Source: Ochromonas danica (Eukaryota; Sar; Chrysophyceae; Chromulinales; Chromulinaceae). From it: a stretch of DNA of 64,000 nt. Both the position numbers and the translations under genes were made by a program. The notes under the pieces are model-generated. The model saw nothing but the letters and a program-made list of their open reading frames with translations. It did not search any database and was not told the DNA's origin. The stretch covers positions 341,540 through 405,539 of the forward strand of contig VKHL01000005.1 of the NCBI GenBank assembly GCA_015146655.1, given 5' to 3'. This document shows, piece by piece, positions 44,801-56,594 of this stretch (the first letter of the stretch is position 1; each line of letters starts with the position of its first letter).

Positions 44801-47800
44801 CATTTCTCCACACTATCAATGTGGCGGTAATCGCCAACCAAAGCAGCAAAGCATCGTTTGCGCCAGATATTCGATACATTTTGCTCACAAAGAAGGTTGT
44901 ATTGGACACTATCCACACGCATGCTATTGATCACTAGCCAGCAAATGACATCATCGAAAAACTGGGGCACATTCTCGATGTTTCCAGCAACAATATTGCC
45001 AGCTTTGCCTGTGATTCCCATCGAAACTTGCTTGGCAATTAAATCCGCTATTTCGGGAACAATTATCAAGGTGATAGTTTGTCCTTTTCCAATGCCACGC
45101 ATACGGAAAGCGCCCTGGGCATAATCACGGAAGGTCATATCCTTGCCAAGAGTTAAGGCAGCATTGGCATCTACTGCCTGCTTGATATCCATGCCTGTCG
45201 TGTGGACCTATTAAATGCAAGCGATGACATTGAGTCTGAAATACGGTGTCAATTGAAAACTCTATACTCACTTGATCGTAGAAGCTAAACCGTTCCGCAG
45301 GGGTCAGACCACAATCAGCCATCTTGATGACCTTACGTCCCTTGCGTAACATCACCATTTGACGGTCTTCCTCGTCTAAAAAGACAACACCCTTCATTTC
45401 AGGCAAACCTGCTTGCAGCAAGTATTCAGCCACGGCTTTGTTGCTAAGTCCAGTCACTAACGCTCCAGTGTCAATCAGGGAATTGAAAGGAGGACTCGCC
45501 TGAAATAGCATAAGGGAAACAAAGTGATAAGGATAACACGGGTAAAATACCAGAACAAAACGTACCGTGGCGATGATATCCAAAATCTTGAGAGCGTTCC
45601 ATCCAGCAGGAATCTTTAACGTGCGCATTACCTTTGTGGAGGATAAATAATGCACCACTCTTCCGTCCGATCCACGCTCGTAGTGACAGGTTCCCAACTC
45701 GAGCGGCAAAATGTCACTGGGTGTTCCAGAGAAGCCGATTTTCTTTCCGAATAACATATCACCACCAAGTTCTTGCCCACAAGCAGAGAGTTTCAGCCCT
45801 TGATAAGCCAATACCTCAGGGAAAATCAACTCGTTGAGGTAGTACATAACAACATGAGGCAGCTTGTACAGAAGAGGGTAGAGAACTCTAAACTGTTCTT
45901 GATCTCTCAGATCAATCAATTGTAGTGGCCAGATAAGTTCGTCATCAATGTCAAATATCTGTCCAAATAATCCTTTCACCAAAGGCTGCTTTGTACTTTT
46001 GGTGGACACAGTCACCACCTTGGATGACATTTCTTCCTCAACAATAGGACTTCCTCCAGGAGCAGCCTTCTTTTTGTTTTTGGGCTTCTTCTTGCTGCCA
46101 CGAATGGCTTTGCCAGTCAACAGCACCCAGTGCTCAAACTTCTGGTAAGATGGGCGTTCTTTATATGGACCACTTTCATCTTCTAATGTCTCACGCAGAA
46201 ATCGAAGCATGAGGAAGAAGTCTTTCTTTCTCAACCCTTCGTAACGATAAGCCAAGACTGTAAGGCCAATCACGATATCTGGGTGAGCGAATTCAGACGC
46301 TCTACTTGGGACATCTTTAGCAATGAATGGCACAGCGACAAGTTTTCGACTCACTGGCACCTTCACTCCATTTTCTTCAAGAAGACGCAAGTCATCAGGC
46401 TGAAGGAGACCAAAATGGACACGATTGATTTTTTGAAGGATAAATGGTAAATAGGAAGTCAGCCAGTCATGGCCCAAGTTGAGCATCTTGATATGCTCGT
46501 CATGGAGCTCTCTCTTCATCTTGTCCAGAATAATAGGGTTAGACTTGTGACCACGAGCGAGAAATTCTAGAATTTCTGCATCTTGAATTGTTGGAACCTT
46601 TCTAGCTCGCAGCCACAACAACAACCATTTCGCCAAAACATCTCGCATCTTTGCACTGATGATACATCATAAAATCGATTATTAAGACATCAGTGGAAAA
46701 AATACGAGTGGACTTACTGATAAAACTCTTTCGACAGCAAGACAAAATGTGGCGACTGCTGCAGAAGGAACTTGTCGAAGCCTTGTCTAACCACTTCCTT
46801 GAGTTCTCCCAAGATCTCCACTACAAAACACAACGAAACCACCACCATTACGACGAGTGCTTTTATTGAAAAGCATAGGACACTAACCTGCGGTTCTGGA
46901 GTCGGCGATATCAGCAACTATAGGCATATCACAGACGCTGAAGATCGCGTCCAGCAAGTGGCTCGGTAAAGACCAGCGCAAACCGTTTCCTGCACGGGAG
47001 CGAGTAAAGTCCAGTGGCTCTTTGGCCCCAAGAGGCCAGTTCAGCTCGCTCTTTAAAGGATGCAGAATGATATCAACTTCATCCATAATCTCAACACTAT
47101 CTCTGAGTATGTTGAAGATCTTCTCACAAATAGTAAGCTGCCCTCTAGCAGCAAGAATCTCATCTGGCGACATCTCTCCCGCGGACATGCCCACGTGAGA
47201 ACCCAAGCCAAGGAGGCTACGTACTTTTGATAAACTGAAGAAAGACTCAATTGCCTTCTTTTCTCTCTTCTCCAGCGCTAAACTTTGCTGCCTACCCAGA
47301 TTGTGACAGAGTTCTAAGAACTTGAGCATGTATGACTTTACTGATGATGGTGTGGTCACAATAATAGCGCGCGTAAATCTTGCAATCTCCAATTTCGCCA
47401 AGAGTTGTGGGGTGACTTGTTGGTAACGATCGAAAGAGAAGGTGAAGATAGTCTTCTTCACACAAGAACCGAAGCGTTCTCTCAAAACGCCAGCAGAAAA
47501 CTCCAACAGGGCAGGAGGAACAACTTCCACCACAAGAGATTTGGCATTCGCCAACATGAGCGCGAGCAAAGGACCGACTACTGTGGTCTTGCCAGCACCC
47601 ATGATCATCTGCTTGCAAACTGATCTGGACTCTCCCATAGCATTCAATAAGTCTCTCAACAACTCCACTTGAGAGGAGCGCAGCAGCAGACCGTGAGCAA
47701 ACTCGAACAGGAGGAATCTGGGATCAAACTCAAACAATCCTCCACCAAGCTCGTGACAATAAAAGCGCTTCATTGCGATATTGGCAGCCAGCAGCTCACC

Positions 47801-50800
47801 AGTCAGAATCAACTCCTGGGTATATCTCAACCGATCGGTTTCGGTGATGTTGGGAAGTCGCAGCTGTTCGATGACACGCAGGATGTTGCGTGTCTGCTGC
47901 AATGCAAGAATCGTCTGGCTGATACGGCAATAGGTCATCATTACCAAGGCCATGCAAACCAGTATTCCGTTCGCAACTTCAGCCTCTAAGAAAGGATTGC
48001 ATCGTTGCAGATCAGCAGCATAATCCACGGAAGCCACGCTTTGCGCAAGGAAGTCGACATCCTGTTACAAACAATAACCAGAGTTATAAACGGTTCCAAA
48101 GTTCCACAAACAGCATCTATCACTTACCAAATACGTTTCCACACCGACGGCTTGCAGCAAAGAATAACCCTTGGCCAGAAGATTATTGTCAAATAAAGAA
48201 TGGCGACCATTGCAGAAGCCGAGAAGTTCAGGGACGGCTTGTGCAAGGAAAGTGGAATCTTTTGATTTGATTTCTTCCAATGCACCGAGAATCCCTCTGA
48301 ACTCGTTGAAAAGTGAAAGCAACAAGTCATTAGAAAGAGCGCCTCCATTTTCCGGGATGACGCGAAGCATAGCCATTTGAGCATTCTTCTCATCAGTCGC
48401 AAAGTCTTCCATATCTTTCTCCAATCGAGAGACAGACGTACGAGCAATATGCGATTGAGCGGAAGGATGCTTCATAATTCTCAACTTGTCCTTTTGTAGT
48501 AATTGAGCTGCTGACTGGCCAATAGGCGACGGGATGAATTTAACAAAAGGCTTCAATGCATTCGTGGAAAGTGGCGCTTGAGAGAGTTCGGCTATCGTTG
48601 AATTGTCGTAGAAGGCCAAGAAAGATTGTAACTGCGTAGGAATGAGAGACCTCGAGATCACTCGCTTCTCGCAGTTGAAGTCGATTACACGAGGCGTGAA
48701 CCACACTCTGGTTTGAGGTGTATCAGCAACTGATCGCAAGGCCGGTGATGCCACAATAACATTGGGCGGCTTGTAGAAAGGGGGTATGGTAGGATAGATT
48801 CTTGTGTGATTAAGCTCCTTCATATTACTCTTGATGGTCGTTGCAACAGTCTTGATGTGGCTCTGGAAAATATCCAAACCAGACAAGGTTGGAAGCTTTA
48901 GTTTGCGCTTATCTTCAAACTGAGGTAATTTGGCACAGATCTCTTCATGTGTTTCCATGATGTGCAAAATAACTCTTTGCAAACCAGTGATATAAGACTC
49001 GGGAAGAGCTCGCAGGAGAAGTGTGGCCACTGATCTGGGCTTATCTGCGTCAGGGATGATCTGCATATTAAGAGTGTTGGTATAAAGCTCATAGATGACG
49101 AAGAACCCCAAATTCTTCTCCTTAGCAAACAGCTGATGCAAAAACGTAATGCAATCTGGACCTGAGCATGGCTCAAGTTTCGTATACTTTGGAAAGGACA
49201 ATTTCTGAATGAGATTCTTAAAGGTTGGCTTATCCACATCTAGTAAATCCAAGTCGATGCGTTCCTTCATATATGGTTCTGGGGCAATTAAAGGGGCATA
49301 AAGAGGAGAAAAGTTCTTCACTGTTAATCTGGAAAGAGATGTTTGGAAGGCGGCGTCGAATGCAACACGAATGATGCGTTCTCTATTGGTAAAGACGGCA
49401 TCACGTATGGGGCTATCAGAGGCAACTTTGGAGATGATGAATGCCTCTTCGTCAATTTTGAGTCTGCAGTGGGAAGACACTCCAGAATACTGTGAGATGT
49501 AGTTGTAGTAATCATCTTCGAAGTCCGCTTGGAAAGGCATAACATCCACACATCCATAAGTAATAAAGAAGAGTTTCAATCGGCAAGCGAAAAAGTCTGC
49601 AGGAACAATATCCTTTAAAGTCCACACCAACTCATATACTTGCTTTTCTTGTGGAGTTAATGGACGATCGCAGACACAGCTTTCGATCAAACGATAAGCT
49701 TCTTTATAGTTCTGAGTAATCATGAACAAGACCAAAAGGTAGAACGTCGAAGCAACGGACTTCGACTGCAGATGAGAGCCAGATGAGTGAAGATGATAAA
49801 CAAAGTAAGTGTTTTCTCCGCAATTCTTCACCCAATCTTCGTCATTCAATGCAAACATGAGCTTGAAAGAGTGAACTTCATTCTTCACTTTAATTTGGCG
49901 GGGCTTAGCAGTAGCTGTCATCAACAACAAACATTCACCATCATGGTTACGCAACAGCACCGAGTTAGTCAAGTCGTTTAATAGTCTTCTGATCATATAG
50001 ACGCCAGAAATATCCGCAATGAAGTATCCCTTATGTTCCAGACAATAGTAGCGGCATTGGCTGTTGGGCATTTCTTTCCTTTCAAATGTCAGTCTTAATC
50101 GAGGAAGTTCAATTATATCCACGTTACCCGTTGACTGCTTGTTTACGACTTTACTCCAAAGCAGTACATGGGATATGGGTTCCAAGCGCAAGACAAGCTT
50201 CAGCAAAGAATGGACCGTATGGCGAAGTCGACTTCCAACAGTCTCTTTAAAAGTTCGAGTGGCGTCGACCAATGCATTGGTGACACCATAATGTTCTCGA
50301 TCATAATTGGCCAATACAGCCATAGGATTCAGCAGCTGCAAGACATCAACTGAACTCTCAATGCTCTCACCACTTTCGCTCTCCACCAAGAGATGACGAT
50401 GGACAGTTCCAAATCCATCGCTGAATCCAAACCCTGTTGAATCCAGTCTACCCCCTTTGCGAATGCTGATTCGGATGATTGAAGGAGGGAAATAATAGTC
50501 TCCTCCTTTCAGCATATAGCCAGCAATTGTATCATCAAAATTCTGCCAGAACTCATATGAATCAAGAAGGGTAGAAGGAACAGTTCCATACATCAATCTC
50601 TTTGGAAGAAACATCTGCGCGTTATCAACCTCCTCCTCAATGTACTTCAGAATGACCAAGGAAGGAGCAGGAGCGTATGTCACAGTAGGGTTTCCACAGC
50701 ATTCGTTCATAGAATTCGCAATGTTGAGAGCATGGAATTCCAAAGTGTGCATCGAAAGAGCGCAGGACGAGGAGAAAATTTGTGTGCGATACCATCTTCT

Positions 50801-53800
50801 TCCATATTCAATAACATTGTAGACATGGAAAACACGCGGATACTTGTAAACAACGATTTCTTTCAATGTCCAGCTGGTAATAGCACCATTCTCTCCCGTC
50901 GTCGAAGCAATTCCGAAGAGACTTACAATGTTTTCTGATGCCGCATCGCTTGGACCGATGAAAAACTCAAGACTCTTGAAGATTCTCTCACGCCAAGGCT
51001 CAAATATCTCCTTAACCCACGGTGGTGCGGAATCGGCATAACCACGCGCGGTGCTAATCTTCGGCTGTCGTTCATCCGCATCCCATAACTGGACATCATA
51101 TCCGCGACCGACAAGACGCAGCCATTTTCTACGTACAGTATGCTTGACCTCGGCACATTGGATGATGTCATCCTTGGTGACATATTGGAAAACTTGTACG
51201 AAGTCCGCATCATCTTGAATAGCTGGCTCGAGAGGTTGCGTAGTGTGACGCTTGATAGTAAACTCTCCTAGTTGTACATTAATTTCAGTGTTAACCATTA
51301 AGGTTGTCGTCTCTCGCATCCAAGCCTCGAAGTTCACCTTCGCCTCCGCACTCAGCTTCGAGCTCACAGAATTGGCGTCAAACTCGTTCGATGGAACAAA
51401 CTTTCCTTTGAAGTTCATACCCGAATGCTCAATCGAGATCCATGTTCTGTTCAGGCGTGGTTGACTACCATCTTCGATAGGAAGACTCCCCTTCTTCTTC
51501 TCTCCCTCTTCAATCATCTGAACAATACCATCCAACACCATGTTGCAATCCGAAGGATTTGATAGCAGCCAATCCAATATTTTGTTGCGATTAAGTTGAA
51601 ACATATCAAACAATTCAACCTGTGCAATTCGCAGATCATTCTTTTGGGGCTCATCCTCTTTCTTTCTTGTCGATTTTGAGTTTTCCAAATCCAAATCGAG
51701 GTCGTATTTATAGTTGTTGAAAAGGAACACCTGGCAGGACAGCCAAGCAAAGACAACCATGGGATTCAGCTCATTGGCTTGGATATTGCGGAACAGATAA
51801 GCCAAATGGGCATGAAGCATGCAAGCGATGGAGATATAACCCTCATCCTTAGCTTTCTTGATCCATCTGGTTAAGATCTTCAGCACTTGATCGTTTAAGA
51901 TAGCTCGAAGCGAGCGCTGGCATTCCAGTGCTGCACTCATCATCTCATCTGTACAATCTAAGCCTCTCACCTCGGCCTCGAAGTAAGCACCGCTAAGTTT
52001 CTGCATGGACTTCTCCGCTGCCAACCGCTGCTTCTTCGCTTCACGATTCTTTCCCAAGAAGAATATAAAGCTTTCCACCTTCACAACCAATCGAATGACA
52101 TAAAGAATACTCTCGCTCAATTCACTGTACTTTCCGGTGTCCATATCAATAACCTTTTCAAGTATCGACTGGATGGAATTTAGAACAAGTTTTGGCGACA
52201 TGATGAGCTCATTGAAAAGAAGACCAACAGGCGTGCAAAGATGCTCGCGTCCAAGACTCGGAATTTGGTCAGGAATGGTTTTCTCAGCACTATCCTGCCA
52301 CTGGGCAGGCTCGAAAAGGGCGGCATCCAAGACTTCTTGTATCTTCGGATTTCGTAGGGCCTTCAATCGATTCTCATTGGAGAAGAAGTTCAACAGCAAA
52401 GGAATGCGCAGATAAGGAGCAGTCAAGTATTGAAGCATCAACTCGCAGTCCTTCGCTCCTAACGTGCCGTCGAAGTCTGGCAGGGTCTTGACATGGAGAA
52501 TGTCGTCTTCTGTTTCCACTCTCTCACCAAGCAAAATGCTGGGGTTAGCTTGCGAAGGAGTCGCACGAGGAGTACGGCCCTTCAAGCCCAGGTAGCGAAG
52601 GATTCTTGTCATGAACCCACGCTTGGGCTGAATGGTCTGAGATGCGGGCACAGCTTCCTCAGCAGGGGTAGGAGGCTGAATGCAGTCCAGAGTCTTGTTG
52701 AAGCCCTTTACAACATAAGATTCGCCTTCCCATGACCAGGAAAGAGCAGCTTCTTCAGGAGACCATGGTTTCAACTCTGGGAGCTGTTCACAAGTTGGTA
52801 CCATCACTAGCTTGAACATGAAGACTAAGTCGCGGAAGAAGCCTATTTCAGGGTAATGGTCGAGCAACAACATATTCGTTCCAGTGATGAACTGCTTCTC
52901 GAATCCACGAACGAACCCCATCTGCAAACATAGCTGATCAACATATCGTTTATCAGCTGATGAGCAATCAGAGCTTTCATGGAATTTGAACATCATATTG
53001 GACTTTGGAATGACGCTTTCCAGCTGATGGAAGTAATCCAACACCTGAGTTCTCGCTGCGACACTTTCGGGCTTGACAAACTTCAGATATTCACTCTCTT
53101 CTTTGAATCCGCCTAAACTGAACCCAAAAGGCTTCACGGGTCCCTTGGCGAGTCCTGAATAATGTAGTGATGACTGAGCTGGAATATCGCAAGCTGTCTT
53201 TCTCATTGCTGCATCACAAATTGTGGCCATAGAGGCAAAGACTAACATACGGGTAGCATCTCCAGATCTAGTCATTTTCACTGACAAAGAGGCGGTAGCA
53301 AAGTGTCTACAGAGCATATTCAACAGTCTCAAAGTATCAGCTTGTGTTTCGTAGCGCATTGGCTGTGCATGCCAAAAGCAACGAGTGTCTCGATCTGGAT
53401 GCGTAATAGGAAGGGGCAATGGAATCACGCGGATGAAGAGATGCTCAATCAAGCACAGTCTTAGTGTGTAAGAGTTGCGAATCAAAGCACGCTGATTGGA
53501 TAGCAGGACGCACAAGTTGAGACAGTGTCTCATAGCTTTGGTCATCTCCAGAAAGTGAGAGACCTTGTCTGGAACTAAAGTCATCTCAACAGGACGGAGA
53601 ATAGGAGGAGGTTGAGAAGCTCCTGCTAACTTCTCTACCGAGAAATCTCTCCTAAAGCGTCCGAAGTAATCCAATTCAAGAGCATCAGGAAAATGCTCTT
53701 CCGTTCCCATCTCATAGCAAGGCATGACGACTGCGTTCTCATCGCTGCTTCGAATTCTAGCATCTGCAGTATTAGCCATCGCTAGAGCACTTGACACCAC

Positions 53801-56369
53801 TTGTAAGTCTGTGTCATGGTTCTCAATGGCAAAATAGCCCATGCTGGTGCTAAAATCTCGTAAAGCTAACTGAAGGATCTTCTTTTCTCCGGTGGAGATC
53901 ACAGGTTGAACAAACATATCATTAACTGCAATCTTGAACATATTCAATTTGACAATAATGGAGAAATATGACGCTTCCTTAGCTGACAGGTTCTCATTTT
54001 TGGCGATGACACGCCCACATTCTAAAATAGCATGTATCATACTAGCATCGCCATTGCTCGGGACGGGACAGAAGTCATCCTGATGAGATAGATCTTGCAG
54101 CTCTGCTTGGGCAGCAGATAGGGCATGCATATCGGTAAGAAAAGGAATCACTCGCTCATAAAAGAACTTCGCATCCGTCTTCACATTACACAAAGCAGAC
54201 CGATAGAACAGGAACCTAATAATATGAAAATCAATCAACATGAGCAAATCGGAAACTAAACAGAACTCGGTCGCAACTTACCAGAAACCGCTATTTTGGA
54301 TTCTATCGTCGGAGATATTGTGGAAGGTAACTGATAATTTACGACGAATCTCGCCAGTAGTAGGATCAACACTTGGAGGATGGTAATCCAGACCACTATT
54401 GGCAATGTTGCGACTATTCACAAGGGTTAAACTATAATTATTATTAGTCTCTTCCTTGTCTTTGGTAATGAGACAAAGGACGCAATGCTCGAAGTCTTGC
54501 TCATCCACCCAAAAAGCAGGAAGTAAAAGGTATTCCCTCACTCTCAGAGTGCGCACACGAACCATGAAGGAGACAAGAAAGGTATAAAAGCGCACAGAAT
54601 CGTCAGATTTAGGAGGAAGAGTCCGACAAACATCTTGAGCATCTTTCAGAGCGCCCATATATTTCTGAAAAACAATTCGTTGAGGCTCAGATCTCAACTC
54701 ATTGGATGAATCTACCATCTTGGAAGCTGAAATAACGCAATCCAAAGCAGAACGCACCCTTTCCATGGCTGGTTGTTTGTGAATGACTGCAGGATCAGAA
54801 AATGTGTAGGGTTCAGTGAAGAGATCAAGAAAAGGTTGCATTGTCCAGCTAGCCACAAGTTCCATGGAATTTGCCGACTTATTGAACACGTATCTACTTC
54901 CAGTCAAACCTGCTCTCCTGCATAATTGAGGAAGCTCTTCAGTTGGTTCCGCCACTGATCTTGGCATGCTGGGTGTGTTCGACTTGATCGAGAGATCATA
55001 TGATGTGTCGATAACATCATTTTGGTGTTGGGAGCTACCCGAGGCAACCCCACCAGATACTGATACCATAGTGGATGATGAGACGGCGATGCTCTTGGCG
55101 GTAGTAGAACTATTGGAACTGATATTCGCAGAAGCCACAGGAGCCGCAGCGGATGTGGAATCTTGAATCACTTCCACATAATTTGAAGGGATATAGCCCG
55201 CCTTGGCAGGACCAGAAATCGTTGATGCGTACCACCACTCTTGATTGGTGGTGTCTTTCACAAGTAAAGTGTCGCCAACAGCAATGGTCAGCTCTGTTGG
55301 ACCACCCGCCACTCTGGCATACTTGACGCGGACTAGAGTAGCTTTCGTTTTTGGATCGCTCGCAGTACTCTTCGGAGCATCAACAACTTTCGTGCTGGCA
55401 GCAGGCTCAGTCGCAACTCTTACAGATTGCGGTCTGCTAGGCTTCTCAGGTACCACTGCATGGTGCTCGGCTTTAGCTACAGTCGCAGCGAAGGGAGGCA
55501 AAGAATTGGCTGCAGCCTTCGTCTCTACGGTAGCTACGTTAGGCTGTGTTATGCCCGCTGGCGACAATGCGGAGGTTGACGAAGGGGTGGCCAAGGGAAG
55601 ATTCGCAAAAGGATCATCCAGCAGAGAGGTTGAAGTGCGAGTCGTTGGTATTGCATCCAAACTTAGTAGATCGGAAGATCCAGCTGGCCCTGTCAAACCA
55701 CTCGTTGTGCTCGTGCCAGAAACAAGGCCAACAGCCGGGGTTGCAAACGAAGATGTGGTCGAGAGAGAGATGGGCCTATTACCAGCGGCAGTGGCACCAA
55801 GCATTGAAGGCTGAAATGCTGCACTGATCGAGCTTGCAACAGGCGCTGTTGACGTGGCTGGAGCAGCAACAAGGCCCTGAAACGGATCCGCTGGGAGGAA
55901 TTCCACGTAATCAGTGGGGAAGGCTCCTTTCGCGCCTTTGGACCAGCCACCCGCAGGGCCTTTTAAAACCACATCAAAGATTTCTCCTCTTTTTAGAGGC
56001 ATTTCGTTTTTGCCGGTGCCAGCGAAGTCAAAAAGAGCCTTTGCTTTCACCACCGCAGAGCTTTGCTGTACAGGCGCTGCAGGCGGAGGAATGACTGCAG
56101 CAGGCTTGGCTTCCACTGGAAGAAGCTCGATGTAATCACTTGGAAAATAGCCAAGTTTGCCTAAAAATTAGTGAGTGAGAGGGTTGTCGCTCTAATGGGA
56201 GAGTAGGCCCACCTGTTGCGGTCTCCTTGCCCTTGGACCAGCTGCCTTTTCCTCCATAATTCACAACGGTGATGACCTCACCCGCTTTTAGACTAATCTG
56301 ATTGGGAGCTAAGGACGCGTAATCAAACAAGACCTTAGCCTTTTGCCCAACTTCATCACTTTTCAACAT
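41900..56369 (-). CDS. giant SH3-DUF3638/DUF3645 protein with helicase-like ATPase motifs, EF-hand and VPS13-type C-terminal domain
   Basis: Fifteen exons join in phase: 56369-56213, 56160-54282, 54215-48128, 48061-46888, 46820-46718, 46655-45566, 45499-45272, 45207-44678, 44618-44426, 44363-43863, 43797-43018, 42950-42807, 42738-42676, 42610-42497, 42430-41900; 4,524 aa. Three SH3 domains lie at about 10-67 (AKVLFDY...LGYFPSDYIELLP), 90-142 (AKALFDF...GAFPTDYVEFLP) and 327-383 (GYIPSNYVEVI), with DPF motifs between. The DUF3638/3645 region follows (NSGLDYHPPS near 650; FYDQVHTTGMDIKQ near 3570-3583). Within it are a P-loop GAGKTTVVGP (2863), IMDEVD (3033-3038), TTGMDIK and QGAFRMRGIGKGQ (3604), which look like helicase motifs I, II, V and VI. 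A QE-rich coiled coil (3800-3830), an EF-hand DVDEDGKLTLED (3967) and a VPS13/DUF946-like end (FAWQPVAPDNFIALGMY) complete it. The function is unknown; no separate internal start is needed. Confidence 0.88.
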
Positions 56370-56594
56370 GATGTTGAGTTGAGATTGTTTCCACTACAGC
56401 TCTGCACAGCAACTGGCCCTGGGAACCCAGATCTCCAAACAGACAAGATCTACAACTCTAGCCAAGATTCTCTAACGGACCGCGCAGGCCCAACGGACTT
56501 CTAGTGCGACGTCATCCCCTTCTCTTTTGGCGATGGCCGTATGGGTGCTGGGATGAATATGAACAGACGAAAGCAACCTATCTAGCTATTGAAA
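56370..56594. promoter_or_regulatory. divergent promoter region, giant SH3-DUF3638 gene / fibrillin
   Basis: This 225-bp gap between two ATGs contains the word CCCAGATCTCCAAA followed by CAGACAAGATC (56426-56450), also present with few changes at 15012-15037 and partly at 24265-24280. Confidence 0.45.
56426..56450 (+). promoter_or_regulatory. shared promoter word, copy 2 (CCCAGATCTCCAAA type)
   Basis: CCCAGATCTCCAAA is followed directly by CAGACAAGATC. It matches the minus strand of 15012-15037 over both halves, and CCCAGATC-N-CCAAA of 24265-24277. It lies 57 bp upstream of the giant gene's ATG. Confidence 0.4.

Noticed and set aside
44674-54247. Separate genes for each open frame of the DUF3638 region
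   Set aside because: Every frame ends at a GT donor and restarts after an AG acceptor with matching phase, and family motifs (for example FYDQ|VHTTGMDIKQ) run across the joins, so one gene is simpler.
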